A stretch of 64,000 nucleotides of DNA from Rhodoblastus sp963704565 (GCA_963704565.1 OY969917.1:2728001-2792000); one strand, 5' to 3'. Counted from the stretch's first letter, positions 17,010-25,832 are shown. Notes: generated from the letters alone by a model not told the origin. Numbers and translations: made by a program.

Positions 17010-17957
17010 ATGACGAAAAAAACAATCAATGTCGCCGTCATCGGCCTCGGCCCCTGGGGCCAGACCTTGGCCCACAAGCTAGCCGCCCTGCCCGATTTCA
17101 CGCTGAAATCGACCTATGACCATCACGACGCGCGCAAGGTCGCCCATGCCGAAACGGCGCCGTCTCTCGACGCCATTCTGAACGACCGGTCGGTCAAGGC
17201 CTGCGTCATTACGACGCCCAACCATACCCATGCCGATCTGGCCCAGGCCCTGCTTGAAGCCGGGAAGAATGTGCTCATCGCCAAGCCGTTGGCGATGACT
17301 TCGGCGGCTTGCGACCAGATCGCCGCGCTGGCCCGCGCCAACGGCCTGGTCGCGATGACCGGCCACACGACCCTTTTCAACCCCGGCGTCCTGCTGATGA
17401 AGCGCGTCATCGCGGAATCCGGCCGGCCTGTCCTGCATTTCGACGCGCGGCGGCGCGGCGTCGGCCGCATCCAGAAAAACAGCGTGCTGCTCGACCTGGC
17501 GGTCCATGACATCGCCAACGCCATTTTCGTCACCGGACGCCATCCTGTGTCGGCGCGACACGTCCAGCGCCCCTACGGCGCGTGCGCCGCCGCCCAGGCC
17601 CAGATGTTCATGCGTTTCGAGGGGGGCATGACCGGCCATGTCGAGAGCAGCTGGGTCGCCTCCGAACGCCGACGGCTGGCGGTGGCCACTCTGGACGGGC
17701 GGATTGTCAAGCTGGACGAGTTGACGGCCAAGGTCAGCGTCTATGACACGACGTCCACGGCAAAGCTGGCCGAGGATAATTTCACCGCCGTCAAGTCCGC
17801 GGAATATAAGGTCGACGCCCATGACGCGCTGGCCGACGAGCTGTCGGCCTTCGCGAAATTCATTCGCGACGGGCGGTTCCCCGAGGAAAACGCCAGGATC
17901 GCGCGCTCCGTGGTCCACGCCATCGAGATCAGCGAGGACGTTGGCGTCTATTCCTGA
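17010..17957 (+). CDS. Gfo/Idh/MocA family NAD(P)-dependent oxidoreductase
   Basis: 315 residues. The N-terminal Rossmann fold begins VAVIGLGPWGQTLAHKLA (GxGxxG). ACVITTPNHTHADLA and KNVLIAKPLAM follow; the family EKP motif reads AKP here, so the catalytic Lys is kept but the preceding Glu is lost. The C-terminal sheet domain contains VLLDLAVHDIANAIFVTGR with the usual D-x3-H. It probably oxidises a sugar or nucleotide-sugar hydroxyl. Divergent from the DegT aminotransferase, with which it may cooperate. Its 3' end overlaps the convergent phosphopantetheinyl transferase gene by 10 nt. Confidence 0.85.
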   Translation: MTKKTINVAVIGLGPWGQTLAHKLAALPDFTLKSTYDHHDARKVAHAETAPSLDAILNDRSVKACVITTPNHTHADLAQALLEAGKNVLIAKPLAMTSAACDQIAALARANGLVAMTGHTTLFNPGVLLMKRVIAESGRPVLHFDARRRGVGRIQKNSVLLDLAVHDIANAIFVTGRHPVSARHVQRPYGACAAAQAQMFMRFEGGMTGHVESSWVASERRRLAVATLDGRIVKLDELTAKVSVYDTTSTAKLAEDNFTAVKSAEYKVDAHDALADELSAFAKFIRDGRFPEENARIARSVVHAIEISEDVGVYS

Positions 17958-18580
17958 GCGTCGCGCGCCGCCAAGGCGATGATTTTCGCGCCGCTTTCCC
18001 AGGCGAAAGCGCATCGCCCGCCGAATTTGGCGCAAGCGGAGCCGGTTTCGAGATCGGCTTCGATGTCGTGAAAGTCGAGGAAACGCCGGTCGGCGGGAAA
18101 AAGCGCCTTGAATACCGCCTCCTTGACGACGAACAGGATCGGGCGGCGCAACAGAGCTTCATCGTAGCGGGCGCGCTCGGCGGGCGTCGCCACCAGTTCG
18201 GCCAGACCGGGCGCGAGCGGCGCGTCGGGTTCGAGATCGACGCCGAGCGCGGCGACTTTTTCCGACCCCGCGACCGCCACCAGAACGTGAGTCTCGTCAT
18301 GGGCGAGGGAGCCCACGAAGCCGGGCGGCCACAGCGGGACGCCCTCGCGGTCCCGCCCGATCGCGCAGGGCGGCGCGCCGAATTTCGCCAGCAAATCGCG
18401 CGCCAGCGCGCGCGCGGCGCCGCTCGCCCGCTTGCGTTCGTCGCCAAATGCGGCGAGCGCCTGGCCCTCTTCCGGCCAAAGGCGGCCTTCGTCGCCGGGC
18501 GCGATGGCGCGCGCGCCGAGCTCGATATCATGGCGCGCCGCGAAAGTCAGGATCGGGCCGTCCGGAGCCGGAAAAGTCAT
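17948..18580 (-). CDS. 4'-phosphopantetheinyl transferase superfamily protein
   Basis: 210-residue Sfp/EntD-type enzyme that moves phosphopantetheine from CoA to carrier proteins. The three family signatures are present: GSLAHDETHVLVAV, the Mg-binding ALGVDLEPDAPL, and FVVKEAVFKALFP (the W/F-x-x-K-E-A-x-x-K motif). Length is typical of EntD-like members. No NRPS, PKS or siderophore genes are in the window, so its carrier protein is unknown. The stop region overlaps the convergent oxidoreductase gene. Confidence 0.85.
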   Translation of the reverse strand: MTFPAPDGPILTFAARHDIELGARAIAPGDEGRLWPEEGQALAAFGDERKRASGAARALARDLLAKFGAPPCAIGRDREGVPLWPPGFVGSLAHDETHVLVAVAGSEKVAALGVDLEPDAPLAPGLAELVATPAERARYDEALLRRPILFVVKEAVFKALFPADRRFLDFHDIEADLETGSACAKFGGRCAFAWESGAKIIALAARDAQE

Positions 18581-18619
18581 CGGACAAGTCTATCGCGCGG
18601 GCGCCGGGCAGGAAAGGCG

Positions 18620-19414
18620 ATGCGCGCAGCCGCGCAAAATGCTATTGGCCCGCGCGTGAGGAAAATCATTGCCCTTTTCGCCGGCCTCGCCGCGCTCGCC
18701 GGCGCCCCGAATCCCACGGCTGCTTTCGAAGGCCAGGCTTTTGGGCGCAACGGCTTGTGGCGAATCGTCCATGGCGTCTGTTCGCCGATGAGCCGGCTCA
18801 CCGGCTTCGCGGCGCCCTGCCTCGCCGTCGACCGTGAGCGGGGCTTCGCCACTTTGCGCGCGCCCGACGAGGCCACCCATATCATCGTCACCCCGCTGGT
18901 CCGGGTGGCCGGGGTCGAAAGCGCGTCGCTGCTGCGCAAGGACGCGCCAAATTATTGGGCCGACGCCTGGAGCGAGCGCCATTGGATCGAACAAGCCGTC
19001 GGCCACCCGCTCGGCTGGAGCGATATCGGCATGGCGATCAATTCCCGCGACGGCCGCAGCCAGGACCAGCTCCATATCCATGTCGATTGCGTCATCCCCC
19101 AGGTCAAAACGGCGCTCGCCCGCGCGGCGCGTGGCCGCAAAGGCTGGTTCGAGATCGATTTGCGGCGCTGGTCCGGCATTTACCGCGCCCGCCGCCTGAG
19201 CGCGGAAGAGCTCGACCGCAACATTTTCCGAATGGTCGCTCTGGAAATTTCCCACGGCCGCGACAATATGGCGGGCGAGACGATTGCCGTGATCGGAGTG
19301 GACGAGCCGGGAGCCGGGCGCGGCTTCCTGCTGCTCGTCGCCGGCGGCGGCGGCCACGCCGAGGAACTGCTTGACCACAAATGCCGGGTCGCCGGAAACG
19401 TCCTGCGCGACTGA
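18620..19414 (+). CDS. cdh: CDP-diacylglycerol diphosphatase
   Basis: 264-residue Cdh-like enzyme hydrolysing CDP-diacylglycerol to CMP and phosphatidate. A basic N-region and hydrophobic core (IIALFAGLAALAGAPNPTAAF) form a signal peptide or anchor. The HIT-superfamily catalytic segment is SQDQLHIHVDCV. Further family segments are NGLWRIVHGVCSP, PNYWADAW and AINSRDGRSQDQ. ATG 18620 is chosen because GGAAAGG precedes it directly; GTG 18656 is a shorter alternative that gives a more compact signal peptide. The frame is open upstream to 18068, but that part is antisense to the transferase gene. Cdh is best known from enterobacteria. Confidence 0.83.
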   Translation: MRAAAQNAIGPRVRKIIALFAGLAALAGAPNPTAAFEGQAFGRNGLWRIVHGVCSPMSRLTGFAAPCLAVDRERGFATLRAPDEATHIIVTPLVRVAGVESASLLRKDAPNYWADAWSERHWIEQAVGHPLGWSDIGMAINSRDGRSQDQLHIHVDCVIPQVKTALARAARGRKGWFEIDLRRWSGIYRARRLSAEELDRNIFRMVALEISHGRDNMAGETIAVIGVDEPGAGRGFLLLVAGGGGHAEELLDHKCRVAGNVLRD

Positions 19415-19435
19415 GCCTAACTTCGAGGTTTGCCC

Positions 19436-19663
19436 ATGCCCATCTATGGTTACGAATGCAAAAAGTGCGGCGCGTCCTTCCAGACCCTGGTGCGCTCCGG
19501 CGAGGAGCCGGTCTGCCCCTCCTGCGGCGCGGCGGAGCTGGAGCGGCAATTGTCGCTGATCGCCTCGCCGGCGCGCGGCGGCGACAATGATACGCCTTCG
19601 CCTTCCTGCGGAACCGACGGCGGCGCCTGCGCGACCTGCCCGGCGGCCTCGATGTTCAACTGA
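19436..19663 (+). CDS. FmdB family zinc-ribbon protein
   Basis: 75 residues. It starts MPIYGYECKKCGASF, the hallmark of FmdB-like putative regulatory proteins. A zinc ribbon is formed by CKKC and CPSCG (Cys pairs about 20 residues apart). The C-terminal tail is Gly/Ser/Cys-rich with additional Cys (CGTDGGACATC). ATG 19436 is selected over a TTG at 19430 because family members begin with MP[IT]Y and GAGG lies upstream. Function is not established for the family. It may be co-transcribed with cdh (21-nt gap) and the following membrane methyltransferase-like gene. Confidence 0.82.
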   Translation: MPIYGYECKKCGASFQTLVRSGEEPVCPSCGAAELERQLSLIASPARGGDNDTPSPSCGTDGGACATCPAASMFN

Positions 19664-19676
19664 CCGGGGACCGGCC

Positions 19677-20351
19677 ATGGCGCCGGGCGGGCGTTTTTCG
19701 GGCTTCCCTCGCATCGCCGCGCTCCTTGGCGGCGCGATTGCTTATTATGCCTTGCCGATATGGGGCGAGGGCGGTTTCGCGCCTTTCTTGCGCTCCCCCG
19801 CTCTGTCAGCCCTGACAATCGTCTATTTCGGGCTTGCCATCGCCGCCCTGTTCTGCGGCGGCAATGTGTCGCCCGGCGTCCGGGAGGACCGCAGCAATCG
19901 CTGGGTTCTCCCCGCTTTCGTGCTGCTCGGTCTCGCCATGGGATTCATTCCCGCCTGGGACGACCGCCATCATTTTTTGACCTTCGGCGGAGAGGCGCTA
20001 CGCTGGGCCGGCGTAGCTCTTTACGCCCTTGGCGCGGCGCTAAGGCTGTGGCCGGTGGTCGCGCTCGGCGACAGATTTTCCGGCCTGGTCGCGATCCAGC
20101 CCGGCCATGAGCTGTTGACGACCGGACCATACCGCGCCATTCGCCACCCGTCCTATCTCGGCTTGATGATCGGCTCGCTCGGCTGGGCGCTCGCCTTCCG
20201 TTCAGGGAGCGGCCTCGTCATCGCCGCCCTGACGCTGCTCCCGTTGCTTGCGCGCATAAAAGCCGAGGAAAGGCTGCTGCAATCGCATTTCGGCGCCGAA
20301 TATGACGCCTATCGCGCCCGCACCTGGCGGATGATTCCCGGCCTGTGGTAG
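19677..20351 (+). CDS. Isoprenylcysteine carboxyl methyltransferase (ICMT) family membrane protein
   Basis: 224 residues with about five hydrophobic helices. The C-terminal catalytic-type core contains GHELLTTGPYRAIRHPSYLGLMI and EERLLQSHFGAEYDAYRARTWRMIPG, the hallmark of the ICMT/NnrU-like phospholipid methyltransferase fold. It presumably methylates a membrane-associated substrate with SAM; bacterial substrates of this group are mostly unknown. ATG 19677 follows a GGGGA site 13 nt after the zinc-ribbon gene. Confidence 0.8.
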   Translation: MAPGGRFSGFPRIAALLGGAIAYYALPIWGEGGFAPFLRSPALSALTIVYFGLAIAALFCGGNVSPGVREDRSNRWVLPAFVLLGLAMGFIPAWDDRHHFLTFGGEALRWAGVALYALGAALRLWPVVALGDRFSGLVAIQPGHELLTTGPYRAIRHPSYLGLMIGSLGWALAFRSGSGLVIAALTLLPLLARIKAEERLLQSHFGAEYDAYRARTWRMIPGLW

Positions 20352-20403
20352 CGAGGCGCGCCATTGCGCCTATAATCTGGACCAAGTCGAACAGGAATTT
20401 TCC

Positions 20404-21165
20404 ATGAAAACCATTCTGATCACTGGCGCCACCGCCGGCTTCGGCGCGGCTTTCGCCCGTCGCTTCGTCAAGGACGGCCATCGCGTCATCGCCACCGGCC
20501 GGCGCGTCGAACGGCTGACGGCGCTTGCAGAAGAACTCGGCGCCGCCGTGCTCCCCCTGCCGTTGGACATGACCGACAAGGAGAAGGTGGATGGCTTCGT
20601 GGACAGCCTGCCGCAGGACTGGCGGCAAATCGACGTGCTGGTCAACAACGCCGGTCTGGCGCTTGGCCTCAGCCCCGCCTGGGAGTGCGATCTCGACGAT
20701 TGGGACCGGATGATCGCCACCAATGTCACCGGCCTCGTCCATCTCACCCGCGCCGTTTTGCCGCAGATGGTGGCGCGCAATGATGGGCTGATCATCAATC
20801 TCGGCTCGATCGCCGGCGACTATCCCTATCCCGGCGGCAATATCTATGGCGGGACGAAAGCTTTCGTCCAGCAATTCTCGCTCAATCTGCGCGCCGATCT
20901 GGTCGGCAGGAATGTCCGGGTGACCAATATCGAGCCCGGCCTGGTCGCCGGCTCGGAATTCTCACTGGTGCGTTTCGGCGGCGACGCGGCTAAGGCGGCG
21001 GCGCTCTATGCCGACAAGGCGCCGCTGACGGCGGAAGACATAGCCGAAACGGCGGCATGGCTGGTCAGCCTGCCGCCGCATGTCAATATCAACCGGATCG
21101 AGATGATGCCGACCTGTCAGGCGAGCAGCGCGCTCGCCGTCAAGAATGGGACTCCCCCACCCTGA
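20404..21165 (+). CDS. SDR family oxidoreductase, YdfG-like
   Basis: 253-residue short-chain dehydrogenase close to YdfG (NADP-dependent 3-hydroxy acid / L-allo-threonine dehydrogenase). Features: N-terminal ITGATAGFGAAFARRF with TGxxxGxG, NNAG in VLVNNAGLAL, the catalytic Ser in NLGSIAGDYPYPGGN, and Y-x-x-x-K in IYGGTKAF. The C-terminal HVNINRIEMMPT is characteristic of YdfG. The last residues (KNGTPPP) are encoded by the start of an intergenic hairpin repeat (see 21166-21187), so the natural C-terminus appears to have been replaced. Confidence 0.88.
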   Translation: MKTILITGATAGFGAAFARRFVKDGHRVIATGRRVERLTALAEELGAAVLPLPLDMTDKEKVDGFVDSLPQDWRQIDVLVNNAGLALGLSPAWECDLDDWDRMIATNVTGLVHLTRAVLPQMVARNDGLIINLGSIAGDYPYPGGNIYGGTKAFVQQFSLNLRADLVGRNVRVTNIEPGLVAGSEFSLVRFGGDAAKAAALYADKAPLTAEDIAETAAWLVSLPPHVNINRIEMMPTCQASSALAVKNGTPPP

Positions 21166-21187
21166 CCCTCCCCACAAGGGGGAGGGG
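21166..21187. repeat. GC-rich hairpin repeat between convergent SDR and trxA genes
   Basis: CCCTCCCC (21166-21173) and GGGGAGGG (21179-21186) form a perfect 8-bp stem with a 5-nt loop, abutting the SDR stop codon and only 10 nt from the trxA stop. Sequences of this type are dispersed in many alphaproteobacterial genomes (established knowledge). It may act as a bidirectional terminator although T-runs are absent. Confidence 0.7.
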
Positions 21188-21196
21188 AAAATGGCG

Positions 21197-21517
21197 TCAG
21201 ATCGCGGCGTTGATCCATTTGGCCAGTTCGCCCTTGGGCGCGGCGCCGACCTTCTGGGACGTCACCTTGCCGCCCTTGAACAGCATCAGGGTCGGGATCG
21301 AGCGGATGCCGAGCTTGCCGGCGACGCCGGGGTTCTCGTCGACATTGAGCTTAACGATCTTGACCTTGCCGTCATAATCCTTGGCCAGCTCTTCCAGCGA
21401 CGGGCCGATCATCTTGCACGGGCCGCACCACTCCGCCCAGAAATCCACGACCACCGGCACGTCGGATTTGAGAACGTCGGATTCGAAAGTGGCGTCGGAA
21501 ACTTTGACGGTGGACAT
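21197..21517 (-). CDS. trxA: Thioredoxin
   Basis: 106-residue classical thioredoxin, the cytoplasmic disulfide reductant. Active site WCGPC (Cys31, Cys34) in VVDFWAEWCGPCKMIGP. The cis-proline loop IRSIPTLMLFKGG and the C-terminal helix are intact, and no signal peptide is present, so it is the soluble TrxA rather than a periplasmic relative. It converges with the SDR gene, with the hairpin repeat between. Confidence 0.96.
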   Translation of the reverse strand: MSTVKVSDATFESDVLKSDVPVVVDFWAEWCGPCKMIGPSLEELAKDYDGKVKIVKLNVDENPGVAGKLGIRSIPTLMLFKGGKVTSQKVGAAPKGELAKWINAAI

Positions 21518-21637
21518 GCAAACCTCTCGTGGGGTGAACCGAATCCCGGGGCGGGATCAAACTGCGCGCAAAGTAGGTAGGGCGGGTTCCGGCGTCAAGC
21601 GCGCCGGTGCCGCAGCGCCTTTGCGGCAGAGCAAAAA

Positions 21638-23668
21638 TCAAGCCGAAAGCACGCCTTTGGTGAGAAATTTCCGTGGTTTGGAGTTTCCGCGGGGGTTTTT
21701 CGGCGCCGGAGCGCGGCCCTTCGGCTCGAAACCCGCCGGCTGCCAGGGCGGCACAAGGTGTTTCTTGCCGGGGCCGATCAGATCGGCGCGGCCCATATTT
21801 TTCAGCGCCTCGCGCAGCATCGGCCAATTTTCCGGGTCATGATAGCGCAAGAACGCCTTGTGCAGCCGGCGCTGGCGCAGGCCCTTGACGGCGGAGACTG
21901 GCTCCGAGGCGCCGTGGCGCACCGGTTTTAGCGGATTGAAGCCCGAATGATACATGGCGGTGGCGAGCGCCATCGGCGAGGGCAAAAAAGTCTGGACCTG
22001 ATCGGCGCGATAATTGTTGCGCTTGAGCCAGAGCGCGAGATTCATCATGTCCTCGTCGCTCGTGCCCGGATGCGCGGCGATGAAATAGGGAATGAGGTAA
22101 TATTCCTTGCCCGCCTCGCGCGCCGCCTTGTCGAACAAGGCCTTGAACTTGTCATAGGCGCCGATCCCCGGCTTCATCATCTTGGAAAGCGGGCCGTCTT
22201 CGGTGTGTTCCGGCGCGATTTTCAGATAGCCGCCGACATGATGGGTCACCAGCTCGCGCACATAGGCCGGGCTTTTCACCGCCAGATCGTAACGCACGCC
22301 GGAGGCGACCATCACTTTCTTGACGCCCTTGATCGCGCGCGCCTTTTGGTACAGCTCGATCAAAGAATCATGGCTGGCGTTCAGATTCTTGCAGATGTCG
22401 GGAAAGACGCAGGACAGTTTTCGGCAGACGCTCTCGGTCTTTTTGTCCTTGCAGGCCATGCGATACATATTGGCGGTCGGCCCGCCGATGTCGGAAACGA
22501 TGCCGGTAAAGCCTTCGGTCTTGTCGCGTATGTCTTCGATCTCTTTCAGAATCGAGTCCTGCGAGCGGCTCTGGATGATGCGGCCTTCGTGTTCGGTGAT
22601 CGAGCAGAAGGAGCAGCCGCCGAAACAGCCGCGCATGATCGTCACCGAATGGCGGATCATCTCCCAGGCCGGGATTTTCGCGCCCTCGTAAGAAGGATGC
22701 GGCGCGCGGGCGTAGGGCAGGCCATAGACCGCGTCCATTTCCGGCGTGGTCAGCGGAATCGGCGGCGCGGTCAGCCAGATGTCCTTGTCGCCATGTCTTT
22801 GCGCCAGAGGGCGGGCGTTGCCGGGATTGCTTTCCTTGTGCAGCACGCGCGAGGCGCGGGCGTAAGCCTCGGGCTCGGCGACCACCTGCTCGTAAGCCGG
22901 CAGGCGGACGACGACATTTTCGCCTTTGACATGAACGCCTTCGTCGCCGTCGAGGTCTTCCGCATGGGCCTCGGTCCAGCCTTCCGGCGTCGCGTCGCGC
23001 AAGATCGCCAGGCCGCGAATCTCGGAGAAATCCTGCGAAACACCTTTTTTGGCGATGCGGCAGGCGACTTCGACCAAAGCGCGCTCGGCATTGCCATAGA
23101 GCAGAAGATCGGCCTTTGAATCGAGCAATATCGAGCGGCGGATCTTGTCCGACCAATAGTCGAAATGGGCGATGCGCCGCAAAGAGGCTTCGATGCCGCC
23201 AATGACGATCGGCGTTTGCGGAAAGGCTTCGCGGCAGCGCTGGGCATAGACGATCACCGCGCGGTCAGGCCGCCTGCCGCCCTCGCCATGCGGCGTATAG
23301 CTGTCGTTATGGCGGAGCCGCCGGTCGGAAGTGTAGCGGTTGACCATCGAGTCCATATTGCCCGCGGTCACGCCGAAAAAGAGATTCGGTTTTCCCAGTT
23401 GTTTGAAGGCTTGCGTGTTTTTCCAGTCCGGCTGGGCGATGATCCCGACCCGAAACCCCTGCGCTTCCAGCAGGCGCCCGACAATCGCCATGCCGAAGCT
23501 CGGGTGGTCGATATAGGCGTCGCCGGTGACGAGAATGATGTCGCAGGAATCCCAGCCGAGCGCCTCCATCTCGGCGCGCGACATAGGCAGGAAGGGCGCC
23601 GTCCCGAAACGGTGCGCCCAATATTTGCGATAGGAAAACAGCGGCTTGGCTGTTTGTGCCGAAGTCAT
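21638..23668 (-). CDS. YgiQ family radical SAM protein
   Basis: About 676 residues. The N-terminal YgiQ domain (SYRKYWAHRFGTAPFLPMSR onward) has SCDIILVTGDAYIDHPSFG. The radical SAM core carries CFGGCSFC (C-x3-C-x2-C) binding the 4Fe-4S cluster, in a context IMRGCFGGCSFCSITEHEG. The C-terminal region is basic. ATG 23668 is favoured; an in-frame ATG at 23704 would add 12 residues. The family is widespread but its reaction is unknown. It is separated from the downstream trxA by about 120 nt. Confidence 0.9.
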   Translation of the reverse strand: MTSAQTAKPLFSYRKYWAHRFGTAPFLPMSRAEMEALGWDSCDIILVTGDAYIDHPSFGMAIVGRLLEAQGFRVGIIAQPDWKNTQAFKQLGKPNLFFGVTAGNMDSMVNRYTSDRRLRHNDSYTPHGEGGRRPDRAVIVYAQRCREAFPQTPIVIGGIEASLRRIAHFDYWSDKIRRSILLDSKADLLLYGNAERALVEVACRIAKKGVSQDFSEIRGLAILRDATPEGWTEAHAEDLDGDEGVHVKGENVVVRLPAYEQVVAEPEAYARASRVLHKESNPGNARPLAQRHGDKDIWLTAPPIPLTTPEMDAVYGLPYARAPHPSYEGAKIPAWEMIRHSVTIMRGCFGGCSFCSITEHEGRIIQSRSQDSILKEIEDIRDKTEGFTGIVSDIGGPTANMYRMACKDKKTESVCRKLSCVFPDICKNLNASHDSLIELYQKARAIKGVKKVMVASGVRYDLAVKSPAYVRELVTHHVGGYLKIAPEHTEDGPLSKMMKPGIGAYDKFKALFDKAAREAGKEYYLIPYFIAAHPGTSDEDMMNLALWLKRNNYRADQVQTFLPSPMALATAMYHSGFNPLKPVRHGASEPVSAVKGLRQRRLHKAFLRYHDPENWPMLREALKNMGRADLIGPGKKHLVPPWQPAGFEPKGRAPAPKNPRGNSKPRKFLTKGVLSA

Positions 23669-23736
23669 GGGAAGTCTTTCGCGGAAAACTGGCGCGCTGT
23701 CCATTCGATTGCGCGCCGATCACGCCGAATTTACGT

Positions 23737-24600
23737 TCATTCGCCTTCCGCGACCAGCGCGGCAATCCCCTCGCGATAAGTCGGGAAAGCCAAGTCCAGA
23801 TCGAGCAAAGCCTTCATCCGGCGATTGGAGACACGCTTGTTCTCGCCATAGAAACTGCGTTGCATCGGCGTCAGCGGGGTCTCTTCGAATGGCTTTTCGG
23901 GCGGCGGCTCGACGCCCAACAGCTCGGCGGCATAAGTCACCACATCCTGCGGCGGAGCCGGTTCGTCGTCGGTGACATTATAGATTCCGCCCGGCGCCCG
24001 GCCGGTGAAACAGGCGTCGATCGCCTGGGCGATATCCTCGACATGGATGCGGTTGAAGACCTGGCCGGGCTTGATGAGACGCTTTGCCGTCCCATCGCGC
24101 AATTTGACCAGGACATTGCGGCCCGGCCCGTAAATGCCGGAAAGCCGCAGCACAAAGACCTCCTTGCCCGAGGCCCGCGCCAGGGCGAGCCAGTCGGCTT
24201 CCGCCGCGAGGCGCTGGCGGCTGCGCAAGTTGGAAGGTTTGGGCTGAGCCGTCTCGTCGATCCATTCGCCGCCATGGTCGCCATAAACGCCGATGGTCGA
24301 GAGATAGACGATCTTTTTCAGTTTCGGCGCACCGGCGATTTCTTTCGCCAGCCGGCGCAGGACCGGATCGCCATTCTCGTCCGGCCCCGCGCTGACGAGA
24401 AGCGCGTCGGCGTCCGCCACCGCCGCCGTCACGCGCGGATCGACATTTTCTGCGGCGCCGTCGAAGGGCAGAAGTTTTATCCGCCCGAGCGTCTCGGTCT
24501 TGGGAGCGCGCTTGGTGCCGATCACTTCGGCGAAAGTTCTGGCGCGATCGAGGCCGTAAAAGCTCGCGCTATAGCCGAGACCGAAAATGACCAGTTTCAC
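23737..24600 (-). CDS. NAD(P)-dependent epimerase-like protein (YeeZ-type SDR)
   Basis: 287 residues. A Rossmann fold begins VKLVIFGLGYSASFY with the GxGxxA/G loop. KIVYLSTIGVYGDHGG carries the Ser/Thr and Tyr of extended SDRs, and RLSGIYGPGRN and FNRIHVEDIAQAI are typical of NAD-dependent epimerase/dehydratase relatives. The GTG start at 24600 is supported by GGGGAGGA upstream and lies 2 nt after the queG stop, so it is co-transcribed with queG. The substrate is unknown; YeeZ-like proteins are annotated only generally. Confidence 0.82.
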   Translation of the reverse strand: MKLVIFGLGYSASFYGLDRARTFAEVIGTKRAPKTETLGRIKLLPFDGAAENVDPRVTAAVADADALLVSAGPDENGDPVLRRLAKEIAGAPKLKKIVYLSTIGVYGDHGGEWIDETAQPKPSNLRSRQRLAAEADWLALARASGKEVFVLRLSGIYGPGRNVLVKLRDGTAKRLIKPGQVFNRIHVEDIAQAIDACFTGRAPGGIYNVTDDEPAPPQDVVTYAAELLGVEPPPEKPFEETPLTPMQRSFYGENKRVSNRRMKALLDLDLAFPTYREGIAALVAEGE

Positions 24601-24602
24601 GT

Positions 24603-25832
24603 TTAAGTCCTCCCCTCGACCGCCGCGTCCCACTCGGCGCCAACGTCCGCATCCTGTTCTTCGGCCCGCCTTTTTTCGGCGAGCCGCTCGAATTTTTGGC
24701 GCGGCAAAAGCCGGGACAGAGCCCAGGCCGCGATGCCGCGCACATCAGGCGAGATATGGTCGAGCCGCGCTTCAGCCAAGGGGGCGAGGCCCAAATCGCC
24801 GGAATTGCCGATGGCGACCAGCACATTGCGCAGAAAGCGGGCGTGGCCGATGCGCTTGACTGGCGAGCTGGCGAAAAAGGCGCGGAATTCCGCCTCATCC
24901 ATCGCCGCGAGTTTTTCGAGCGGCGGCGCGACGAAATCGGTGCGGGCCTGCAATTTGGCCTCATGCGCCTGCTGCGCGAATTTGTTCCAGGGGCAGACGG
25001 CGAGGCAATCGTCGCAGCCATAGATGCGATTGCCGATTTTTTGGCGCAGTTCGCGAGGAATCTGGCCCTTGGCCTCGATGGTCAGATAAGAAATGCACAG
25101 CCGCGCGTCGATTTGATAGGGCGCATCCAGCGCCCCCGTCGGGCAGGCGTCGAGACAGGCGCGGCAGTTTCCGCAATGGTCGGCTTCCGGCGCGTCGGGC
25201 GGGAGCGCCAGAGTGGTGAAAATGCTGCCGAGGAAAAGCCAGGAGCCAAAATCGCGCGACACCAGATTGGTGTGTTTGCCCTGCCAGCCAAGACCGGCGG
25301 CGTAAGCCAGCGGCTTTTCCATCACCGGGGCGGTGTCGACAAAAACTTTGACCGCGCCTTCCGCGCCCAATTCCCTGGCGCGGGCGAGCAAAGCGGCGGC
25401 CAAGAGCTTGAGCTTGCCCTTGACCACATCGTGATAATCGCGATGGCGGGCATAGACCGAAATATTGCCGGCGCCGCGTTGGGCCAAGGTCGCCAGAGCA
25501 TCGCCCTCCGGCCCGTAATTCATGCCGAGCAGCACGATGGAGCGGACTTCGGGCCACAATCGGCGCGGATCGGCGCGCCAGTCGCGCTTTTCGGCGAGCC
25601 AATCCATGTCGCCCTGGCGCCCCTCGGCCAAAAAAGCATCGAGCCGCGCCGGCGCGTCGGGGATCGCGTCGGGCGCGGCGATGCCGCAGGCGCTGAAGCC
25701 GAGGCGGGCGGCCTCGGCGCGCAGAAAGGCTAGAAGTCGATCTCGGCGTAGATCGGATTGGTCGCCACGCCCGGCACGCGATCCGCCAGCAGGGGGCGGA
25801 AACTCGGACGGCTTTTCAGGCGCTGGTACCAT
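24603..25832 (-). CDS. queG: Epoxyqueuosine reductase QueG
   Basis: About 409 residues. QueG reduces epoxyqueuosine to queuosine in tRNA using cobalamin and two 4Fe-4S clusters. The catalytic domain has GDMDWLAEKRDWRADPRRLWPEVRS and ISVYARHRDYHDVVKGKL in order. The two clusters are bound by CGNCRACLDACPTGAL and CDDCLAVCPWNKF. A HEAT-like C-terminus follows (PDVRGIAAWALSRL). The start is unclear: only ATG 25832 and 25859 are available in frame upstream of the conserved region, both inside the 3' end of the gst gene, giving about 100 nt overlap; CTG or an unusual start nearer 25720 cannot be excluded. Confidence 0.9.
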   Translation of the reverse strand: MVPAPEKPSEFPPPAGGSRAGRGDQSDLRRDRLLAFLRAEAARLGFSACGIAAPDAIPDAPARLDAFLAEGRQGDMDWLAEKRDWRADPRRLWPEVRSIVLLGMNYGPEGDALATLAQRGAGNISVYARHRDYHDVVKGKLKLLAAALLARARELGAEGAVKVFVDTAPVMEKPLAYAAGLGWQGKHTNLVSRDFGSWLFLGSIFTTLALPPDAPEADHCGNCRACLDACPTGALDAPYQIDARLCISYLTIEAKGQIPRELRQKIGNRIYGCDDCLAVCPWNKFAQQAHEAKLQARTDFVAPPLEKLAAMDEAEFRAFFASSPVKRIGHARFLRNVLVAIGNSGDLGLAPLAEARLDHISPDVRGIAAWALSRLLPRQKFERLAEKRRAEEQDADVGAEWDAAVEGRT

